Origin: a virus
Length of the DNA: 29,089 nucleotides
IMG/VR virus record: IMGVR_UViG_3300034101_002565
Coordinates: 1 to 29,089 of that record
Reading direction: 5' to 3' (one strand)
Shown: positions 6,951 through 18,900 of the stretch, piece by piece
How the letters are laid out: the number at the start of each line of letters is the position of its first letter
How positions within the stretch are numbered: the first letter of the stretch is position 1
Translations under genes and position numbers: made by a program
Notes under the pieces: model-generated
Database searches by the model: none
What the model was told of the DNA's origin: nothing
Seen by the model: only the letters and a program-made list of their open reading frames with translations

Positions 6951-9900
6951 ATCGCAGGCCGGAAGCCGCTGCACAACTGTCCAACTATTTGAGCGAATTT
7001 GCGCTCGATACCGCGGCGGCCACGCTTGGAGTCGCGCGCAATGAGCCAATCCGGCCAGTTGAGTTGGGCGTGATGGACTCGATTTGGCAGCAAGTTGAAG
7101 CCAATAACCGCGCATTGGGCGCCGCTTCGGTAGCTAATGCCAACGCTTTTGCCGATTCGTTCAGCAGTGGCTCTGCCTTGAACCAGTGGACGGCCAACGC
7201 CATGCGCGGCCGCACGCAACAGGCAACCCTGGAATTGACCGCACAAGCTGAAATCAAGTTGCCGGAAGCGGTGCGGAAAGCAACAGGCGTGGACTATGCT
7301 CCTCCAAGCTGGTTCACGCCGGAAGCGATGGAGCGGCAACTGACGGCCAAGCTCGCAGGCCAAGACGCCATTCAGGCTCCTCCCGGTTACAAGCTCGAAG
7401 GAGGCAAACTTTACGCCGTGGAAGATGGTTGGAGTTTCTTTGGTGTTCCCGTGCGTTCCGGCCAACAAAAAGAGATTGGCACCTTCAAATTTGACAAGCA
7501 TGGCGTTGGTTACGTCGAACTTGATCCTTTGGCCAACCAATCGCCCTCGTTTGCTTCCGGGCAGTTCTTCCGCGGAATGCCCGAATACTCCGCGATGCCG
7601 GCGTGGTTTGCGCAGTCCGTCAAACCCAAGATGGGCGAGCAGGTTGTGGCAGAAGTGCGCAACGAGGTGGAGGGCATGAATTGGGACAAGGCGGCGGCCG
7701 ATATGTGGGAAGCTCGCCGCTGGGAACCGGAAACATTGCGCGACACGATTGATCAGTGGCAAGCTGCCAACGACCGCCAGCGCGCCGACCTCATTGCCAA
7801 ACTGGATCCGCGTCAGGCTGACTTGGCGCCGGAGGATCGCAGGCTCGACACGCAATACCTTTACCGGCAAGGGCAGTTAAGCGCGCAGGATGCCCGACTG
7901 TTAAACAAGACCGCTTACGGGACCAACCCAGATTTCGCTTCGTTGCCAGACTCTTTTGACTATTGGGCCAAGAACAGCCCAACGGCGGCCGCGCAAGAGT
8001 TTCGCAGGCAACAGGCCGAAGTGCCCAAGCTGACTTGGTGGCAAAGTGCGATGGCCACGGTGGCCCAAGCTGTTCCTGGCATGCTTCAGAGCAACGCGCT
8101 GGGTGCCATTGTTGGCGGTGAGGCCTCACGTATTTCGGCTGCCAATACCTATTCCGCCCGCGAGGCGTTCATGTCTCAGTATTACCAAGAGACGGCGCGC
8201 AAGGATGATTTCAACCTGCCGGCGTTTGTGGCGGCGCGTGACAAGCTGTTGGGTGACGAGTCCACCATTGGTTGGGCGCGCAATTCACTGAACAACACGC
8301 TTCAAAATGCTTTTGGCTCAAGCGCGGGCGTTATGGTCGGGGCTGGCAAAATGCTGTTGGATACATTGACCGGCGGCCGAATCATGACCGACGAGGAGCG
8401 CACGTTAATTGGCGCCCAGACCCAAACAGCGTGGCAAAACATGATGCGGGCTGCGCAAGACCGTGCTCCATCAAGTTTGGGCGAGGCGTTTCTCATGGCC
8501 AACCCCTCCAGCTATTTGTTCAACTTTGGCGGCGTGCGCGACAAGGTGTGGTCGGGCGAAAAAGGTGGCGCACTTAATTTGGCTGTTGATGAGCTTTACA
8601 ACTACCTGAACAGCGGGCGCGGCGATGGGCAGCAGTTGCAGCAGTTGTCCGAGCGGGTCAAGTCGGCCGCGGCAGCTTTCCATGATGGCGTTGCGAGCCG
8701 CATGAGTTGGGAAAATGACCCCCTCGACCCGCGCAGCACGATGAACAAAGCCATGGCGGCCTACATGGAAACGATGAGTCCCGCTTACTGGTCGATGTTC
8801 AAAAGCGGCGCCCTCAACAGCCAATACGAGCTTGAAATCCAGAAAATGGCGGCGGACTACGGTTCGGCCAACGGAGCTATCGCAGAGAGTTCGTTTTTCG
8901 GGCCGCTGCGTCAGGGGTTTGTCGGGGGTCAGGTGGCGCCATTGACCGAAATGGCCATCGAGATTGGCAGCAACTTGTTAGGCGTGGGTGCGGCCAAGAT
9001 CCTGGTAGCCGGCAAATGGTTGGCCACATCCCAGCGCGCAGGGTTGGCCCTGAACCGAGCCGGCCGCGCTTTGGGACGGCTGGAGAACTTGGAGGAGTCG
9101 TTTTTCAATTTGGGCAAGGTGCAGAGCACTCCTGGCATAATGCTTACGTCCGGCCAAAAACTGCGCAATACGGCCGTGGACATGGCCAAAATGGGTTGGG
9201 CGTCCGGCTCTGGCGAGGCGTTCGAGGAAGTTGTTGCTGCGTTTGGCGAGGCGGGTGCAACTTTGGGCGATGCAGCCGCGCAAGGCTTTGCCGGTTTTAT
9301 TGGCGGCGTGGGGTTAAGTGCGGTGCATGCGCCGATTGGCGGCGCCTTGGGCACCATCCAAGCCCGCCGCTACGAACAGGCGCAGGACAAGGCTTTGCGG
9401 CAGTTTGTGGCCGACTACAACACGCGCTTTGCCGAAACCCCCATCACCTACGAGCAGGCCAAGCAAGCGCAGGGCTACCAGAACACGGGGTTGGTGCGCA
9501 CGTTGAACGACAACCTCAAGACCCTGCTAACCGAGGATGTCCGGTTGTCGAAAGAATTGAAGGGGCTGGCGCAAACAGTGGGCGTCTCGACGCCGCAGGG
9601 TCCGGCCATGGGGATCAATCCGCGCATTGCGGAGATTTATGGTGAGCGCGAGACGATCCGCGGTGAGGTTGCGGCGAACATGCTTGATGTGTTGGGCATG
9701 AGCGAGGCGTCTATCCGGGCGGTGCGGGAGATCAACGGGTTGCCCGCCGATCAGAAGTTGCTGGTGGACGCGGCGGTTCGCATGGCCAGCCTGACGCCGC
9801 TAACGCCAGCACAGCAGCGTTCTCTGGTGGAATATGGCGCATACACGCGCGGGGATCGCGTCATTGTGCCTGACTCTTTGCGTAGCCAGTTGGAGCAGAT

Positions 9901-12900
9901 CGCCCCCTTTACGGCAGCCGTTTATCTCCAAAAGACAGAAGCCGAACAGCTTGCCGAAGCCGATGCTATGGAGTCTGGGGAAACAGCGGTGCCGACAGAT
10001 GTGCCGGTTAGGCAGGCGCAGCAAGCTCCTCCCGCGCCACAACCGGCGGGTCCGGTTACGCCAGCAGAGCCGACCGCCCAGACTGTTGGGCAATCGGGAG
10101 CAGCAGGTTCTTACACGTTCACAGCAACTTACACACCTAAAGGCAGCCAGCGACCGGTGACGGTGACGCAAACGGTTCAGGCGAATACGGCCGAGGAGGC
10201 GCAAGCCAAAGCACAGACATGGGCGGCAGCCATTGAGCGGCGGTTGTCGGATGGTCCGGTGCAGCTTGGGCCGGTGCAGGGTTCGGGTGGTGTGGTGGCG
10301 CAGACCGAGGCGGCCGCCCCGGTGGTGCAGCCTAATGTGGCGGTCTTTGAGGCCAAGCCTACGGCCAAGACGGTGACGGCGATGGTCGAGGCAGCCGCGC
10401 CGGTTCTCTTTAACAACTCTGCTTTGCCGAATGTGGTGGTGACGCCGCGGTTGTATGTGACGCGGCGGATGACCAACCCGATTACGGCCGAGGAATACAA
10501 GGCATTGTCGCCCGCCCAGAAGAAGCAGTATATCGCGCTTCCCAACGGCGGGATGGCGGCCTATGCGGGGAGCAGTAGTCGCGGCCCGACCATTTTTATT
10601 GACCAAGGCCAGTTGGCAACAGTGCTGGCGAGTATTCCGCCCGCGGAGCGACCGGCGAGGATTGCAGCCATAGCGCGCGAGGAGGTCTTGCATATTGCCA
10701 CTGGCGCGGTGCGCAGCCCGGAGCAGTTGATTGAAGATTGGAGCCGGTTGCCCGATGTGGTGAAGCGGCGGGTGGTCGAGGCTTACTATCCGGCGCAGGT
10801 GTTGACGGACGCCAATCAGGATTGGCGCAACGTGGAAACTGACCCGCAGCAGATGGCTCTGGAGTTTTGGCGGATGTATCTGTCGGCCAAGCTGGATGGC
10901 GTGACCACCGAGCAGGTGGCCTTTGCGCAGGATGTGGACCGGTTGGCCGAGCTTGATCCGGCCTTTGCCTCGAACCTTCGTCAGTTGTTGGAGAACCTTG
11001 CCGAATGGCTGCGCGAAAAGTTGATGGGCACGCTTGATGACCAGACGCGGGCCGAGTTTGAGGATGTGGCAGCCAAGATCGAGGCCGAGGTGGCGCGCTT
11101 GGATGCTCGCGGGGTGGCGCCGGCACCGATGGCAGAGTCAAGCGTCAGCCAAGAGACGGCGGAAGCGGCCGCGGCGGATGAGGCTATGCCGGAGAACCGT
11201 GCCTTTGTTCCAGCGGAAGATACCGGTAACTGGACGAGCGAGGGATTGCGGGCGGCGGTGAAGAACGCAGCGGCGGCCTTTGGGTATAAGATTGTGGACA
11301 CTGGCATAGATATTGGCGCGGTGGACCGGTATGGCAACGTGGTCAATGTCGGAACGCAGATGTATGATAAGTTCAACCCTGGCAGCGAGGTTGGGCAGTG
11401 GATCGACAAGGTGGGCAACAGTGAGTTTGCCGCGGAGATTGCCGACAAGATGGCGACCCCGGGATTGCACCGCGTCTGGTTCGGGCATGATTTCCTGACC
11501 AATCTGGACAATGTGGTGGGTCAGTTTGGGTGGAGCGCGGTGCCGGACTACATTGTGCAGTTGCTCAAAGATAGTCTGACCAAGAGCGGCATCCCATTCC
11601 CCGGCGTAGAACTATTGGTTCGAGATGGCGCGGTGAGCGACCGAGTTGCTACCGATTGGCTGTCCACCAACATCGGGGAAGTTTTCGGCGGCGGCGTGGC
11701 GTTCTTTGGGACGTATCGTCTGGCGCAACAGGCACGGCAGGGCAATTTAAGCCGGCCGCGGGTAGTCTTTGCCACTGTGGGGGTTGGCATCAAACTCGCG
11801 GCCGGTGTTGCCACGGCGCAGCCTTTTCTAATCATTTCGGGGCTGGCAGATGCGGCGATTCTGGTGACGAACTTGGATCAGGTGCGCGAAGCCTTTAAGA
11901 AGGGAGCGGACATGGCCAAGGAGCGTCCGGCGCGGCCGGTGGTGCGTCCTCCGCAGATGGTTGATGCGCCGCAAGTGGCCCCTCCCCCTGGACCTCCAGC
12001 GCAGGCGCCGCCAGTGTCGCAGCAGGCTCCGGCCGTGCGAGTGTCCGCGCAGGCTGTCGAGAAAGCTCCGAGTGTGGTGACACCGGATCCGGTGGCGCAA
12101 GCCCCCGCGGAGGCCGTGGAGGCTCCGCAACCGGCCGTTGCCGAAAGGATTGCCGAGGCACCCAAGCGTCCACGCAAACGCGCGACCAAGCCCAAAGCGG
12201 TTAAAGAGACTTACAAGGACGGCTTCTCGAACAAAGACCCGTTCAAGCCCTCCCCCGAAGCAGTGCTGTTTATTCAGAAGCGCGGGTTTTCCTCTGCGAT
12301 GGAATCGTTTGTGAAGGGAGCCGAGGTAACTAATAATCCGGCTGTTATTTCTGACAATCGAAGCAGAGCAACAGTCCTTTGGTATGCTTTAGATCAAGAG
12401 TTGGCGCGATTGGCCAAGCTGGCGGGAGTGAAGCCTATTACCGGCCGAAGCGGTTCTGGCTATGGCTACACTGGTTACAGTGGCACAACGCCCAAGCAGA
12501 GGTTGGCTTTCATTAAAGAAGTTACCAAGAAAGGCGGCGAGGAATTGGGCGGGCAAGTTCGCAAGCTGATTGCCGATGCCGACAGGGCGCGTCCGCGGTG
12601 GGAAAAGCTGGTCAGTATGGACAACAAGCTCCAGCCAAAGTCAGTAACAGTGCCGCCGCCCGAAGCAGAAGCAGAGGCACCGGCGGGCAACGTGATTTTG
12701 GATGTAAACGGCCGCAAGCCTAACGATTCGGGCGTCTATTCCGAAGCGGACGCAGAGGTTATTGCTTTCCCGGCCAAGAAGTCGCAGCCGGTCAGCGCGG
12801 AGGTTCGTGTTTTGGAGTTGGCTGACGGTCGGTGGCTGGCCAATCTCCGCACTGAACACAGAAGCGGCAGCTATTTGGGTGGTGGGATGGGGTTGAGCTT

Positions 12901-15900
12901 AAAGTTTAGCAACAACGGACAAGGATACGCCAGCCGCGAAGAAGCATTGCGGGATATGTTTGAGCGCATCATCGAGGAGCAGACAACCGGGGTGTTGAAC
13001 GCCACAGACAGCATGACTTCCCAGAAGCAGCGTGACGGAGCGTTTGCTGTTGTTGAGTGGGCCGAGGCTGAACTGGATAAGGTGCAGCCGCGGGAAGTTG
13101 TTGCCCCGCAACCGGCACGCGAAGTGGATGCGGCATTTGCCGACTTGGAGCGGTTTTTGCAACCAGCCGAGGCTCGCGGGCCGGATGGTCTGACTGATAC
13201 GGAGCGGGCGGCCTTGCAAAAGGAAATGATGGCCGATCAGGAGGCCGAGGCGGCAGAGGCTATGGGTGCCGGCGGTATAGACATTCTTGATGCAGTGCGC
13301 CAAGCGGGAGGATTGCCGGCCAAAAACAGCCCCAAAGTTTACCAATACGCCGGAGAGTTGCAGCGGATCAGAGAGGCGCAACAGCCTGGTAATGCGGTCG
13401 GAGTCAAGGGCACGTTCAATCTATTCCGAAACAACGCGCCAGATTTGGACGCGCTTATCAAGTATTTGCGGGATTCTGGTTTCCGCGACTTGGAAACTCC
13501 TCCCGATTTATTTGAGATGATTGAACGGAGGTTGTCCAGCGGACGGCCGATTTACGGTTACGAGGGCATGGTGTTGGCGGCCGCGGCCCAACCAGCCGGC
13601 GCGGATTTCATTGCGGCGATGACAAGGGTGGCCGATGCGCTGTATGCAGACGGAGCGACCACGCCGGAGGCGATGGCGGCACGGCTTGTCGAAAGGTTTG
13701 GCAATAGCATGACGCCGAAGCTGTTATCGCAGGTTTGGGCCAACGGCACGAATACGGACCCCGATGTGCAGGTTTCTTGGGGGCAGATTTACCAAAAAGC
13801 GGTTGACGAAAATGGCGCTGCCGGTAACAATCAAGTTGGTGAAAGAATCGACAGACAGCCAAGCGAAGAAACCGGTGGAGATACCGCCCTTCAAGCTGAC
13901 GCCGCCGAAACCGGGGGACAAACCGGGGGTCTATACGGCCGAGCGGGCGGGCGCCGACTGGAAGATGATGGAGGCGTATATGGAGGCTCGCGGGATCAAG
14001 AGCGGGTTCTAAACAAGCTACGGCTTGACGATCAGGGGCGCGAGGAGCGCATAGCAAAAGCCTTTGGCGATTGGCCCGATGGATATTCGGACCTTGGCAT
14101 GCCCAACCTGCCGGAAGGTATTTCCGATCCGAACGATTCACGTTTACAGGTCACGCTGGAGAAAGACACGGCGACCATTGTAGCCGGATCACTGGCCAAT
14201 CGACTTTTGGGCATTCCGGCCGGCGAAGTGTCGCGGCAAGTGCTCCGCGAAACCATCATCGAATACTTCATGCGCGGCGGGAACGACCGCCAAGCGTTGT
14301 CGGACGTTAAGGAACCGCAATCGCAGGACAATCCGCTGGTTGTGTTCATGGGCGGCGGTGGTGCGGCAGGAAAGACAAGCCTCCTCCGGCGCGAGGTGGC
14401 CAAGGGCAACATACCTGACGAGGGCCGCGTCTTGAGCAACCCTGACGAGATTCGGGAGTTTCTGCCGGAATACGATTTGCTCAATGAACTGAACGATTCG
14501 CGCAGTTCAGTCATTACGCACCCTGAAGCCTCTGCCATTTCCGAGGAAATCGAACGCAGGGCGCGGCAGAACAGTTTCCCATTGGTCATCGACGGCACCA
14601 TGAAGAACCCCGAGAAGTCGCTGACCCAAGCCCGAAACCTTCGCGCCGAGGGCTACCGCACCAAAATGATTGCGGTCACGATTGACCCATACGAGGCATT
14701 GGTCCGTTCTTTCCTCCGAGCCATTGGCAGCAAGCGGTATGTGCCGCCTCCAGTGCTCTTGGGCGCGCACAAGGGATTCAACGCGGCCCTGCCGACTTAC
14801 ATCGAGTTTTTTGGCGATGATCTGGTGATCTACGACAATTCGCCGCAGAACCCGATCCTGTTGTCAGCCGATGACATCTTGAGCGGGCGGTTCTCTGAAG
14901 TGGGCGCGCGCGCTGGCTTGAACGAGAACGCGACCACGCCAGAGGAGTTGTTGGGCAGCTACGGCGAGGCCGACCGGATCGAGCGACCGGAGGCCAATCC
15001 GCAGCGGGTGGCGGCCGAGGGGATTCTGCCGCTGTTGGAGGAAGGCCGGAAACTGAATTTCGAGAAAGACATTCAACCGATCACTGATGCGGCTTGGGGC
15101 GGCACCCTGTCGGCTGGCACTTACGAAGTTAAGGATGCCTATGATGCGATGGAACTGGCGGTCAACCTGTTCTTGGCGCGCGGCGGGGTGTTCGATGCCA
15201 ACCAAGGCTGGAAGTCTTTCGGTCCGGTGGGCGCGATCCGGGCACTGGAGGATTTGCAACAGCGGTTGCCGACCCAGACCAAGCGCAGTGGCCGCACTGA
15301 CCGGTATCAGCAATTTTCAACCCCGCCGGTGTTTTCCTTTGTGGCGCATTGGGTCAGCGGAGCCACGGCGGCCGATGTGGTGCTCGAACCAAGCGCGGGC
15401 ATTGGCGGGCTGGCTGTCTATCCGAAGCTGGATGGCGCGACGATTATTGCCAATGAGCTTGAGTCCAAGCGTATCGACTTCTTGCGTGAGATGGGCTTTG
15501 ACCATCTGACCACCGAAAACGCCGAGCAGATTGACGCCATTCTGGAACCGCGCTTTGCCTCCGGTTCCCTCCCCCGCCCCACTGTGGTCAACATGAACCC
15601 GCCGTTCTCCAACGCGGCCAAGAGTGGCAAGACCGGCCAGACCATGGTGGGCGCCAAGCATGTCGAGTCCGCGTTGAAGGCGTTGCGCCCTGGCGGGCGT
15701 CTGGTGGCCATTGTGGGGGAAGGTATGGGCTTGGATACACCTACCTTCCGCCAGTGGTGGCAGAACATGGCCAAGCAATACCATGTGCGAGCCAACATCT
15801 GGGTGGATGGCCGCAATTACACCAAATACGGCACAAGTTTCAGCAATCGGCTCCTTGTCATCGACAAAGTGGCACCGCCGGCCGGTTCAACCAACAAGAA

Positions 15901-18900
15901 CATCATTCAGGGCCAAATTGACGATTTGGCCGATCTGATTACATTACTACAAGGAGTCCGCAATGACCGACCAACTATCCAACCATCCGCTGAACAAGCT
16001 GGCCCTGGCGATGCTCAAACGCTGGAGCCGGCGGGAACTGCCCGAACTGATGCCGGTGCTCGAACTGGCACTGGAAGCCGTGCCGGAAGGTCTGGAGGAC
16101 GGACCGGAAGGACAGGCGTTCGACAGGGCGAAACGGCGCGACCCGCAGACAGTGCTGGACGAGTTGAGCGAGGCGTTTCAGATGGAGGACTTGCTGGACG
16201 CGGACAATCTGAAGGACGCGGGACAGATGATCCTCAACGAACTGATGGGCAACGGACAGGTGACGGACAGCCAGTTATACCGGGAAGCGGCCGAGAATCC
16301 GTAGAGCAGACCGGCATCACTGTCGAAGGCGCGCAGACCAGCGCGCGCAGCATCCAAAACGAGGACGATGTGTTCGCCCTCTATACTCCGGCCAAGGTCA
16401 GGATTCCGGGTGCGCAGAAACATTTGGCTCCGCTGGTCGAGAGTGCGGCCATGGCCAGCGTTCCCCCGCCCGATCCGACCTACACGCCAAACTTGGCCAA
16501 GGAAGTCATTACCGAGGGACGGATTTCCGAGACGAGTCTGGAAAACATTGTCTATGCCGGTCAGGCGCATAGCCAAGTGCTGCCGAGCGGAGAACGCCGC
16601 GGGTATTTCATTGGTGACGGCACCGGAGTCGGTAAGGGCCGCCAGATTGCCGGCATCATCATGGACAATCTGCGTCAAGGCCGGAAAAAAGCGGTCTGGA
16701 TTTCCAAGTCGGGCGGGCTGATCGAGGACGCCAAGCGCGATGTCGAGGATGTTGGTTTGGACCCGAAGAAGGTGTTCATGCTGAACAAGGTCAAGAAGGG
16801 CAAGAAGGTCGAGGCGGCCGATGGCATCCTATTCACCACTTACGACACGCTCAAAGGTGGGCACCAGACATTGACCGAAGGCGCGCAAGGTTGGTGGGAC
16901 AAGATCAAAGAGCACAACTCGCGCATGAAGCAGATTGCCGAGTGGCTTGGCAAAGATTTCGACGGCGTGATTGCCTTGGACGAGGCACACAAGGCGGGCA
17001 ACGCGATTGCGGTCAAGGGCAACCGCGGGCTGAAGCAACCGAGTCAGGCCGGCATTGCGGTGGTGGACCTGCAAAAACTCCTGCCCAATGCGCGTGTGGT
17101 TTATGTGTCGGCCACCGGTGCGACCGAGGTGGAGAATCTTTCCTATGCGGACCGGCTTGGTATCTGGGGCGAAGGGACGCCGTTCCCGAACAAGCAGAAT
17201 TTCTTTGATAAAATCCGTGCCGGTGGTGTTTCGGCCATGGAAGTGGTCGCGCGCGACCTGAAGGCGCAGGGTTTGTATCTGGCGCGCAGCATTTCCTACA
17301 AGGGCGTCGAATTTGCCCGCCTGACGCACAACCTGACGCCGGATCAGGAACGACTTTACAATCGGATTGCCACGGCATGGCAAGCGGTGTTGTCCAACAT
17401 GGACCGCATCATGGACGAAACCGGCGCGGTCAATAGCCGCCGAGCCAGGTCAAACGCGGCCAGTGCCTTCTGGGGTGCGCAGCAACGGTTCTTCAACCAA
17501 CTCCTGACCGGCTTGCAGCTACCGGCTTTGCTGGAGGACATGGATCAGCAGCTTGCCGCCGGCAATAGCGCGGTCCTGCAACTGGTCAATACCGGCGAGG
17601 CGGTCGAGAAACGTGCGCTGGCCAAGGCCCGAACCGAGGCCGAAGGCGACGAAATCCCGATGGAGGATTTGGATTTGTCGCCGCGGCAAATCCTTTTGGA
17701 CTTTTTGGACAAGAGCTTCCCCACGGATCTTTACGAAGAAGTGCAGGACCCTGACAACCCGGAACGGACTGTTTGGAATAAAGTTCTCAACAGCGAAGGC
17801 CAGCCGGTGCAGTCGCCGGCCGCCGTGGCCGAGAAAGAGCGGTTGATGGATGAAGTCGCCCTGATCGACATGCCGGAAAGCCCGCTTAACCAGATAATCA
17901 ACCGGTTCGGGCCGGATAGCGTAGCTGAAGTAACCGGACGGACGCAGCGCGTGGTTACAGTCCGCAAAGGCGGCAAGACTGAAACCAAGATCGAAAAGCG
18001 GAGCAAGGCGCAAGCGCGCGCCGATGCGCAAGATTTCCAAGATGGCAAACGCCGAATTTTGATTTTCTCTGATGCCGGCGGCACCGGATTCAGTTTCCAT
18101 GCCAGCAATCGAGCCAAGAACAAGCAACGCCGCGTTCACTATCTGGTGCAGGCCGGATGGCGGGCTGACAATGCGCTTCAGGGATTTGGAAGGACGCACC
18201 GCACCGACCAAGCCAACGCGCCGATTTATCGACTTCTCGAAACCAACATCAAGGGACACAAGCGGTTTATTGCCTCGATTGCCCGCCGGTTGGCGCAGTT
18301 GGGCGCCTTGACCACTGGCGAACGCCGCACGGCCGGCCAAGGTATGTTCAGCGACAGTGACAATCTGGAGAGTCCGTATTCGGCTGATGCTCTGTGGCGG
18401 TTGATGAACGACCTGTATAACGAGCGGGTCGAGGGATTCACTTTTGATGAGTTCAGCGAATCTTTGGGCTACGTCACCACGCGCGAAGGCCGGAAGGTCA
18501 ACAAGCTGGTATCGCAGCAAGGCGGGCTGGCCGATGACCAGCGGCCGCCGATAACGCAATTTTTGAACCGCATCCTTGCGCTTCCGCTGGACCGGCAGAA
18601 CACGCTTTTCGACCTGTTCATGGAGCGGTTGGAACGGAGGATCGAGACGGCCAAGGATGACGGCAGCTTTGATCCAGGGACGCAAAACTACCGCGCCGAG
18701 CGCGTCGAGGTGGTTGCCGATGATGTGGTCTATACGCAACCGGACACTGGCGCGACCACGCGGCTGGTAGAAATTGAAGCCTTCGAGGATCAGATTTTCA
18801 CCACCTTCGAGGAGGCCGAGCGCGGCGGGGCCATTATGTGGGTCAAGAACCGCCGGAGCGGCAACGTCTTTGCCTTGCGCGAAGGGCCGCCGCGGACGCT

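Noticed and set aside
13836-13852. Further weak match to the 17-bp element (TTGGTGAAAGAATCGAC)
   Set aside because: Three mismatches fall in otherwise invariant or restricted positions, so it is not counted as a copy.
15087-15509. + strand frame of 140 codons overlapping the methyltransferase module
   Set aside because: Unlike the three nested ORFs, the giant frame here carries conserved catalytic motifs, and this frame gives an Arg-, Trp- and Ser-rich protein without a ribosome binding site.
17519-18739. Open frame of 406 codons on the - strand inside the giant gene
   Set aside because: It is antisense to the helicase motifs (GRTHRTDQ and surroundings). No ribosome binding site or recognisable domain was seen.
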